A DNA stretch of 64,000 bases from Candidatus Didemnitutus sp. (GTDB lineage: Bacteria > Verrucomicrobiota > Verrucomicrobiia > Opitutales > Opitutaceae), in contig JAHCAY010000001.1 of NCBI GenBank assembly GCA_019634575.1, positions 1,736,001-1,800,000 of the forward strand. The letters run 5' to 3'. Made by a program: the position numbers and the translations under genes. The notes under the pieces were generated by a model that did not search any database, was not told the DNA's origin, and saw only the letters and a program-made list of their open reading frames with translations. Of the stretch, positions 56,900 to 64,000 are shown one piece after another (position 1 is the first letter of the stretch; the number at the start of each line of letters is the position of its first letter).

Positions 56900-59197
56900 T
56901 CAATTCTCCGCCAGCGACGACGCCTCGTCCACAAGCTCGACGAACTCGGCGCGGTAGCCGCCGGTGTCGTCGCCGGTGCCCTCGCGCGCCCACTCGGAGA
57001 TCGCCGCGAAACTGGCTTCGCCGTGGTGCGGCGAATTCTTCAGGCGCATGCCGAAAGCCGCCACGGCCGCCGCAAACTTGAAGTCCGCGCTCGCGTCCGC
57101 GAAAGCCTTGCCGGTATCGCGCAACGGGAACTCGAGCTTCGTGCTCACGTCGCCCGCCGGCTCCTTGTAGCGCACCTTCAGCGTGAGCAACTCGCCACTC
57201 GCCCTTGCCATGTTCCCCGCTCCCCGCTCCCCGCTCCCCGCTTTCTGGTATTTCAGCGCATCGACCGAGCCAGCCTCCGGCATCGGCACGCCGACCGGGA
57301 TCACTTCGTAGAGCGCCGTCACGGTGTGGCCCGCACCGATTTCACCGGCGTCGACGTTGTCGTTGTTGAAATCTTCCTTCCGCAACAGGCGGTTCTCATA
57401 GCCGATGAGCCGATAGGCCTGCGCGACTGCCGGATTGAACTCCACTTGGAGCTTCACGTCCTTCGCGATCGTCACGAGCGTGCCGCCGGCCTGTTCGACG
57501 AGCGTCTTCTTCGCCTCGGCGAGCGAGTCGATGTAGGCGTAGTTGCCATTACCCTTGTCGGCCAGCTGCTCGAGCGTGCTGTCCTTGTAGTTGCCCATGC
57601 CAAAGCCGAGCACGCTGAGGAACACCCCGCTCTTCGCCTTCTCCTGGATCAAGTCGGTCAACTGACTCTCGTCCGACACGCCGAGGTTGAAGTCGCCGTC
57701 CGTCGCCAGCACCACGCGGTTGACGCCGCCGGTGACGAAGTTCGCCTTCGCGATGTCGTAGGCGAGCTGGATGCCCGCCGCGCCGTTGGTCGAGCCCTCT
57801 GCCTGCAACTGATCGATCGCGGAAATGATCTTCGCCTTCTCGCGCACCGGCGTCGACGGCAGCGCCATGCCCGACGCACCCGCGTAGACGACGATCGCCA
57901 CGCGATCGTCGGTCCGGAGCTTTTCGAGCATCATCCGCAGCGACTGCTTCACGAGCGGGAGCTTGTTCGCCGCATTCATCGAGCCGGACACATCCAACAG
58001 GAACACGAGGTTCGCCTTCGGCCGCGCCGCATCGCTGACCTCACGCCCCTTCAACCCGATGCGCACGAGCCGGTGCTCTGGCGCCCACGGCGCGCTCGCC
58101 ACCTCCAAATGCGCGGCAAACGGCGCGCGATCGCTCGGCGGCGCGTAGCGATATGGGAAATAATTCACCAGCTCCTCGATGCGCACCGCGCCCTTCGGCG
58201 GCAGGTGCTTCTGTTGGAGGAAGCGCCGGACGTTCGCGTAGGACGCCGTGTCGACATCGACCGAGAAGGTCGACAGCGGATTCTGCGCGACCGTGAGAAA
58301 CGGATTTTCTTCCGTGTGTGCGTAGCTTTCGGTGTTCGACGGTTCGGTCTGTGGCAGCACCAAACCGCCCGTGAGGAGCGCTGGCGCGCGCTTGGCGCTC
58401 AAAGGCGAACTCATCCGCGCCGCCGCTGGGCGAGCGCCGACCGGCCCGCTATACCCGAACGTCATCGGTTCCTGCGCGGCACCTGCGGTGGTCTGTGCCG
58501 CACTGGTCACGGCGAATTGCTCGAGTTTGACCATCTCGTTTCCTTGGTTCGCGCGCAACTCGAGCGGCGTCGAGAAGGCCACATCCCCGCTCGCAACTTG
58601 ATTGGAGCTCGCACCCGCCAGCGCGACTTGCGCGGCATCGGTCGGAGGAGGCGGCGGCGGAGTCGACGGCAAAGCGAACGTCACGGCCGGACGCGGCGTC
58701 TGCTCCTGCGATTGGATCTGTGCCGCGAGCGCACGCTCTTCGGACTCGAGCATGCGCTTCCCCTTTTCTTTTGCGCGCATCGCATCCGCCATCGTCTCGT
58801 TCATCTCGATGTAGCGCTTCTGCTCCTTCGCCGAATATTCGGCGGAGGTGAAAAACATCACCGCGAAGCACGCCGCCGCGAGGCTGGCGGTCATGTAATA
58901 GAGCGCGGGGAACTGCAGCAGCTTGCTGCGCTTCCGACGATATTCGTCGACCGGCTCAGCCTTCGGCTGCGCCGCGAGGACTGCAGCCGCATCGATCAAG
59001 TTGTCCGCTCCCGCCGGCTCCTCCGCCAGCGCCTCGCCGAGCATCGCCGCCGCGGCGCGGATTTCCTCCACCGCTTTCTGCGCCTCCGGGTGCTGCTGCA
59101 GCCACCGTTCAAACTCGGCGCGTTCCGCCGGCTCCATCTCGTCGAGCGCGTAAGCCGTCAGGCGAGGATCGTCTTGGTTGAATTCCGAAATTTTCAT
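56900..59197 (-). CDS. vWA domain protein (YfbK type) with anti-sigma-like N-terminus
   Basis: 765 residues. The N-terminus (DPRLTAYALDEMEPAERAEFE) resembles the cytoplasmic part of anti-sigma factors, without a zinc Cys motif. A membrane helix follows (about 100-122), then a Pro/Ala-rich stretch, the YfbK N-terminal block FSVDVDTASYANVRRFL, the vWA domain with MIDAS FLLDVSGSMNAANK and ATDGDFNLGVS, and the DUF3520-like end with DADFKFAAAVAAFGM-type residues. The ECF sigma gene lies 25 bases upstream, so it may regulate it. ATG 59197 is chosen. Four CCCCGCT heptamers (57215-57242) lie within the gene. Confidence 0.88.
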   Translation of the reverse strand: MKISEFNQDDPRLTAYALDEMEPAERAEFERWLQQHPEAQKAVEEIRAAAAMLGEALAEEPAGADNLIDAAAVLAAQPKAEPVDEYRRKRSKLLQFPALYYMTASLAAACFAVMFFTSAEYSAKEQKRYIEMNETMADAMRAKEKGKRMLESEERALAAQIQSQEQTPRPAVTFALPSTPPPPPPTDAAQVALAGASSNQVASGDVAFSTPLELRANQGNEMVKLEQFAVTSAAQTTAGAAQEPMTFGYSGPVGARPAAARMSSPLSAKRAPALLTGGLVLPQTEPSNTESYAHTEENPFLTVAQNPLSTFSVDVDTASYANVRRFLQQKHLPPKGAVRIEELVNYFPYRYAPPSDRAPFAAHLEVASAPWAPEHRLVRIGLKGREVSDAARPKANLVFLLDVSGSMNAANKLPLVKQSLRMMLEKLRTDDRVAIVVYAGASGMALPSTPVREKAKIISAIDQLQAEGSTNGAAGIQLAYDIAKANFVTGGVNRVVLATDGDFNLGVSDESQLTDLIQEKAKSGVFLSVLGFGMGNYKDSTLEQLADKGNGNYAYIDSLAEAKKTLVEQAGGTLVTIAKDVKLQVEFNPAVAQAYRLIGYENRLLRKEDFNNDNVDAGEIGAGHTVTALYEVIPVGVPMPEAGSVDALKYQKAGSGERGAGNMARASGELLTLKVRYKEPAGDVSTKLEFPLRDTGKAFADASADFKFAAAVAAFGMRLKNSPHHGEASFAAISEWAREGTGDDTGGYRAEFVELVDEASSLAEN
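57215..57242 (+). repeat. Four perfect CCCCGCT heptamers inside the vWA gene
   Basis: CCCCGCT occurs four times without mismatch. On the coding strand it reads AGCGGGG units and gives AGSGERGAG in a loop before the last domain. Cyanobacterial STRR repeats have similar CCCCANT heptamers. Confidence 0.85.
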
Positions 59198-59222
59198 GGT
59201 CGTTCCTTTTCCGGGGCGCGCC

Positions 59223-59762
59223 TCACTCGGCCTGCGCCGCCATCTCCTTTCGCAGCCGCGCCACGGCGGTGTGCAGAATGAAGCCGACATTCGTCACCGA
59301 CAGCGACGTGATGCGGCTGATTTCCTTGTAGCTGAAACCGTTTTGAAACTTGAGGCGCACCACTTCCTGCTGGTTGCGCGGCAGCCTCTCGATGAGCTTC
59401 AACACCGCAGCTTGCGCCTCGGCCCGCTCCGCGCCCGCGCCGGGCAACGGCTCGGCGGCCGTCAAGCGCTCGGCCTGGCCTTCCTCGAAGAACTTCATGC
59501 GCCCCTCCTTCCGCAGCACGTCGAGCGTGCGATGGCGGCAGACCGTGAACAGCCACTCCGCGAGGTGTCCCTCGACGTCGGCCGGTTTCTGCGCGAGCAA
59601 TTTGACGAAGGTATCCTGCACGACGTCACGCGCGCGATCGGCGTCCCCGTGCAAGAGTCGGGTGGCATAGCGCAGCAACGGCGCTTGATGGCGGGCGACC
59701 GCCGTCTCCACGAAGGCATGGCTTTCATTGATTGTTCCTGGGGTGTTCACGTCACCTGCCAT
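59223..59762 (-). CDS. ECF-type RNA polymerase sigma factor
   Basis: 179 residues with region 2 (YATRLLHGDADRARDVVQDTFVKLL) and region 4 (LERLPRNQQEVVRLKFQNGFSYKEISRITSLSVTNVG in outline, the helix-turn-helix). The WLFTVCRHRTLDVLRKE segment completes region 2.4. It is just upstream of the gene with an anti-sigma-like N-terminus, the usual sigma/anti-sigma order, so it probably drives envelope or stress genes. The target promoter is not identified. Confidence 0.93.
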   Translation of the reverse strand: MAGDVNTPGTINESHAFVETAVARHQAPLLRYATRLLHGDADRARDVVQDTFVKLLAQKPADVEGHLAEWLFTVCRHRTLDVLRKEGRMKFFEEGQAERLTAAEPLPGAGAERAEAQAAVLKLIERLPRNQQEVVRLKFQNGFSYKEISRITSLSVTNVGFILHTAVARLRKEMAAQAE

Positions 59763-59822
59763 GCTCGACGCGCGAGCCTGCGCCTTCTTAGGCCCGAAAC
59801 CAGAAAAATTGCGCCGCGGATC

Positions 59823-60623
59823 TCAACGCCCCGCGGGCACGCCCGCCGCCGCCGTCTCCGGCCGCGCACCGAACACGACCTCGACCACGTTGCGCACGAA
59901 CTGCTCGTCCGAAATGCCTTCGTCCACCTCGGACGGCAACGTCGTCAGTGAACGGAAATGCCGCGCCAGTTCCGCGAACAGCGTCACGCGCGCCGCATCC
60001 TCCAACTCCTCCCGCCGCCACAACGCTTGCAACGCCGCATACGCCAGCGCCGGGCTGATCTGCGCCCGCAAGCGCGCCGCCACGTGCTGGTGGCCGCGCA
60101 GCGAATTGTATTTTCCCAACACGATGCCGCCGAGATCCACGCGCACCGGCGGCGCCTCGTGCACGACGATCGTCGCCGCCGCGAAATCGCCGAGCCGCTG
60201 GCTCTTCCGCCCCATCAACGCCGCCACGCCGCCGACGAGATACGCGACTGGCAGCACATCCACCGCGCGCAGCAGGTTGCGGATCACGACCTGCGAAAAC
60301 CGCAGCGGCAGCCCGCGCTCGTCCATCACCCGCAGCCGCAACATCCGTTTCCCGAGCGTCTGCCCGTTCCACAGCCACTCCAGCGCGATGCCGTAACCGG
60401 TCACCCAAATGAAGAACCCGATCCGCACCGCCCCGCGCGCGATGTCCGCGCTCAGCAACCCCAGCAGCAAAATCGCCGTCGAGATCGCCGTCCACGCCGC
60501 CATGATCGTCAGCGCGTCGACGAACCACGCCGCCAGCCGCGTCACCGGACTCGCCAGATGAAACGTGAAGCTCACGCCCTCCGGCGTGCGCACCCGCAAG
60601 CGATCCACGCGCTCGTCCGTCAC
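59823..60623 (-). CDS. RDD family membrane protein
   Basis: 266 residues. The RDD block PVTRLAAWFVDALTIMAAW (Arg, Asp) and GQTLGKRMLRLRVMDERG are typical; about three to four hydrophobic helices lie between residues 25 and 140. The C-terminal half is soluble and charged. GTG 60623 overlaps the SpoIIM stop (GTGA). Last gene of the RDD-SpoIIM-DUF58-MoxR run, with function unknown; some RDD proteins move cations. Confidence 0.88.
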   Translation of the reverse strand: MTDERVDRLRVRTPEGVSFTFHLASPVTRLAAWFVDALTIMAAWTAISTAILLLGLLSADIARGAVRIGFFIWVTGYGIALEWLWNGQTLGKRMLRLRVMDERGLPLRFSQVVIRNLLRAVDVLPVAYLVGGVAALMGRKSQRLGDFAAATIVVHEAPPVRVDLGGIVLGKYNSLRGHQHVAARLRAQISPALAYAALQALWRREELEDAARVTLFAELARHFRSLTTLPSEVDEGISDEQFVRNVVEVVFGARPETAAAGVPAGR

Positions 60624-61630
60624 GACGCCGCCTCCTGCGCCTTCCCGCGCCCGACCCAGCCGAGATACGCGACCAACAAACCGAATTCCACCACGCCGAA
60701 CGCGATCTTCAACGCATAGGGGATCGCCGGCTCGTGATACTGCGACAAATACGACTCCACCACGCCCGCCCACACCAGCATCAGCGCCGTGCCGGCCGCC
60801 AGCGTCGCGACGTCATCCGCCACCGCGCGCAAGCGCACCGCCAGCGGACGCCCGTCGTCGCGCCCGATCACCGCGCGCGCCAGCACGAAGCCGCCCGTCG
60901 CTCCGACGAGAATCGCCGGAATCTCGATCACCCCGTGCGGCAGCAGCCACCCCGCGAGAAACACGCCCTGCCCCGCCAGCAGATAATCCGCGATCACCGC
61001 CCCGAGAATCACGCCGTTGTAGAACAGCAGCACGAGCGTCCCCGCGCCCCACGCGAAGCCCAGCGCCAGCGCGAACAGCGACACGCGCGTGTTGTGCGTC
61101 ATCAGCTCGCCGGCGAACGTCGCCTTGTGTCCGGCCAGCCGGTCCTTCATCGCCGCCTCTTCTTCGGCGACGCGGTCCGCCGGACTCCCCTGCAAATGCG
61201 AGAACGGCATCAGCGCTTCCTTCGCCTCCGGGTCCACCGCCACCGCCACGCCGCCGAAAATCGCGCCGGCCAAGGTCACCACCACCGTCAGCAACAGCGC
61301 TCGCGCATGCCGCCGCAGCGTCTGCGGAAACGTCGCGCTCAGCCACTGCCACGGCCGCAACCGCGCCGCGCCCGCCCGCCGCGTGCCGTGGATCTCCGCG
61401 TAAGCCCGCGCCACGAGCAACTCCAGCCGCCGCCGCATCTCCGGCTCCGCCGAAAACGACGCCACCCGCGCCAAGTCCGCCCCCGCGCGCCGATACAGAT
61501 AATCCAGCTCCTTCGCCTCCGCGAGCGACAGCGGCGCCCAGGCATCGCCCTGCCGGCGTTCGAGCAGCTTCTCCAATCGCTGCCAATGCGGCTCCTCCGC
61601 CGCGACGAATCTCGCGAGGTCGACGATCAC
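60620..61630 (-). CDS. Stage II sporulation protein M-like membrane protein (DUF95)
   Basis: 336 residues. An N-terminal soluble helix region (FVAAEEPHWQRLEKLLER, LDYLYRRAGADLA) is followed by several membrane helices with FAGELMTHNTRVSLFALALGFAWG and LLPHGVIEIPAILVGATGG, the SpoIIM-type core. These proteins are widespread outside sporulating bacteria and always near MoxR/DUF58 genes. GTG 61630 overlaps the DUF58 stop (GTGA). Confidence 0.9.
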   Translation of the reverse strand: MIVDLARFVAAEEPHWQRLEKLLERRQGDAWAPLSLAEAKELDYLYRRAGADLARVASFSAEPEMRRRLELLVARAYAEIHGTRRAGAARLRPWQWLSATFPQTLRRHARALLLTVVVTLAGAIFGGVAVAVDPEAKEALMPFSHLQGSPADRVAEEEAAMKDRLAGHKATFAGELMTHNTRVSLFALALGFAWGAGTLVLLFYNGVILGAVIADYLLAGQGVFLAGWLLPHGVIEIPAILVGATGGFVLARAVIGRDDGRPLAVRLRAVADDVATLAAGTALMLVWAGVVESYLSQYHEPAIPYALKIAFGVVEFGLLVAYLGWVGRGKAQEAAS

Positions 61631-62958
61631 AGCAATCCGCCTCCCTTCACGCGCAGGTATTGCCCGACCATTTCCGCCGCGAGCCGTTCGTGCTCGAGCA
61701 ACGCGCAGGTCACGCCGTGCGGCCGCAGCAACCGCGCGATCTCGTGCGCCTCGCGCCATTGATAGTGTCCCGCGAGCCGCTCCACCATCTCCACCTCGCT
61801 CGCCACCGGTCGCGAAAACACCGGCTCCGCGCCGGGCGCGCGCACCTGATTCACCAGCACGAGATGCTGCCGCGAGAGCACCGGGATGTGCTTCACGAAT
61901 TCCTCCGCCAGCACCGGATCGCTCAAGTCCGTCAGAAAAACCAGCAGCGAGCGCCGTTGCAGCCGCGTGCGCAGCAGCGCGAACAGCTCCGCAAAATCCG
62001 GCGTCGTCTCGCTCGATTCCAGCGCGTGCACCGCTTCGCGACACGCGCCGTAGTGCGTCGCGCCGCTCCCGGCGCGCACGAACGTCCGCACGCGCGCGTC
62101 GTGCGCCACGAGTCCGAACCGGTCGCCCTGCCGTCCCGCCGCGAGCAGCAGCACGAGCGTCGCAGTGATTTGCCGCTCGAGCGTCGTCACGCTGCGCCCG
62201 TCGATCGTCACCGGCCGCGCCGACAACCGCGACGCATCGATCACGACGTAGATTTCCTGCGTGCGCTCGACCTGAAAAATCTTCGTCACCGGACGCCCGC
62301 GCTTCGCCGTGCCTTTCCAATGCACCTCGTCGAAGCTGTCGCCCGGCTGATACTCGCGCAACCGCTCGAATTCACGTCCGCGTCCCACCGTTCGCCGCAG
62401 CTGCACGCCCGCCAAGCCGCGATTCAGGAACAGCGCCGCGAGCTGCCTCCGCTCGGAGAACAAATTCGGATACACGCGCAACTCGCCCGCGAGCGCCTGC
62501 TGCGCGCGCAGCTGCCAGAAGCCGAACCGCGAGTCCGCCTCGAGGCACACCGGGCCCGGCGCAAAGCGTCCGCGCCGCCCCGCTGTGCATTCCCAGGACA
62601 CGAGCACGCGCTTGCCGCCCGCCGGCAGCGCAACGCGGAGGACCCGCTCCTTGCTCGCAAACACCGCCGGCAACGCCAGTCCCAGCCGCACCTCGGCCGG
62701 CGCGTCCACGTCGTAGCTGAGCATGAGTGGCAGCTTCGCCGCGCGGTCCTTCGTCAGCCGACCGACCGCCTCGCCCGTCACGACCGGCAAACGTCCCGCC
62801 CGCAGCGTCAGCAACAGGTCGACGCCCGTCGCCAACGCCAGCGCCGCCAGTGCGATCACGCACAACGGCCAGAGCTCCGGCAACGGCCCCGCCAGCGCCG
62901 CCGCCGGCACGAGCGCCGCGACGCACCACAACAGACGTTGGGACGGAACCGGGATCAT
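61627..62958 (-). CDS. DUF58 domain protein, second copy
   Basis: 443 residues. N-terminal two hydrophobic helices (about 8-50), a beta-rich middle, then the DUF58 core VGRGREFERLREYQPGDSFDEVHWKGTAKRGRPVTK in outline (short motif EYQPGDSFDEVHW) and a vWA-like VVIDASRLS. It differs from the Bat copy at 43228 by having membrane helices and being longer. It lies seven bases after the MoxR gene. Confidence 0.93.
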   Translation of the reverse strand: MIPVPSQRLLWCVAALVPAAALAGPLPELWPLCVIALAALALATGVDLLLTLRAGRLPVVTGEAVGRLTKDRAAKLPLMLSYDVDAPAEVRLGLALPAVFASKERVLRVALPAGGKRVLVSWECTAGRRGRFAPGPVCLEADSRFGFWQLRAQQALAGELRVYPNLFSERRQLAALFLNRGLAGVQLRRTVGRGREFERLREYQPGDSFDEVHWKGTAKRGRPVTKIFQVERTQEIYVVIDASRLSARPVTIDGRSVTTLERQITATLVLLLAAGRQGDRFGLVAHDARVRTFVRAGSGATHYGACREAVHALESSETTPDFAELFALLRTRLQRRSLLVFLTDLSDPVLAEEFVKHIPVLSRQHLVLVNQVRAPGAEPVFSRPVASEVEMVERLAGHYQWREAHEIARLLRPHGVTCALLEHERLAAEMVGQYLRVKGGGLL

Positions 62959-62965
62959 GCGCGCC

Positions 62966-63931
<966 letters not shown>

Positions 63932-63935
63932 AAAT

Positions 63936-64000
63936 TCAGCGCGGCTTCAGCTCCCGCACGAGCGTGTTGTAGGTCCCAACCGGTGCCGCCTTCGGATCGC
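63936..64000 (-). CDS. 3' end of an upstream gene in the MoxR operon (fragment)
   Basis: About 20 codons remain: a frame open to the window edge ending in TYNTLVRELKPR. Too short to identify. In similar operons a DUF4350 protein precedes MoxR, so that is a guess from context. Confidence 0.4.
   Translation of the reverse strand, partial: DPKAAPVGTYNTLVRELKPR

Noticed and set aside
340..57242. Heptamer and palindrome clusters as a CRISPR array
   Set aside because: Repeat units are 7-10 bases without regular unique spacers, and no cas gene is present.

Overview
The window is a GC-rich, gene-dense chromosome segment from a Gram-negative bacterium. Lipopolysaccharide glycosyltransferases, a FadL-type porin, lipoprotein signal peptides, a PEP-CTERM protein, a Bat operon, weak Shine-Dalgarno use and very abundant short palindromic repeats together suggest a verrucomicrobial (Opitutaceae-like) genome. 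That placement is inference; no rRNA or tRNA gene is present to test it.

Layout. 1-851: end of ispD and ispF (MEP isoprenoid pathway). 858-12040: a peptide-uptake region with two OppA-type binding lipoproteins, two tandem M28 peptidases, a REP-associated transposase (RAYT), an MFS carrier and OppB/OppC permeases; no OppD/OppF ATPase is present. 12184-17987: MsbA-type exporter and four glycosyltransferases for envelope polysaccharide. 18045-21638: a DciA-like protein, a coupled small ORF, then rpsO-pnp with a structured leader. 21770-26147: a nucleotidylyltransferase/GHMP-kinase fusion, a DUF2127 membrane protein, a MOSC protein, a small lipocalin-like protein and rmuC. 26225-36079: a divergent signalling locus. 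36153-41876: an ABC ATPase, two paralogous methyltransferases around adenosine deaminase, surE, an ArfB-like factor and a PEP-CTERM protein. 42151-49781: a moxR-DUF58-BatA-BatB/C-BatD/E operon. 49830-56718: housekeeping and small stress genes. 56900-64000 (minus strand): a vWA/anti-sigma-like protein with its ECF sigma factor, then RDD-SpoIIM-DUF58-MoxR.

Most interesting system. At 26225-36079 a LuxD-like acyl hydrolase fused to a SAM methyltransferase is coupled to a multi-pass membrane histidine kinase and a receiver-like protein. Divergently, a second kinase, a FadL-type long-chain fatty acid porin and a receiver-kinase hybrid lie almost end to end. By analogy with the Ralstonia phc system (fatty acid methyl ester signal made by PhcB, sensed by PhcS) this could be a fatty-acyl-ester cell-cell signalling locus in which acyl release and methylation sit in one enzyme. 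This is a hypothesis.

Second theme. The window is full of short repeats of several kinds: GTAG-headed REP/REPIN palindromes, tracts of four heptamers, 10-mer palindromes with ATTCGTG cores and a CATTGCG palindrome. They often sit inside genes. They encode signal-peptide or membrane segments (both OppA proteins, BatB/C, BatD), supply start codons (an M28 peptidase, gluQRS) and supply stop codons (ispD, a GT9 enzyme, BatD, a WaaE-like enzyme).
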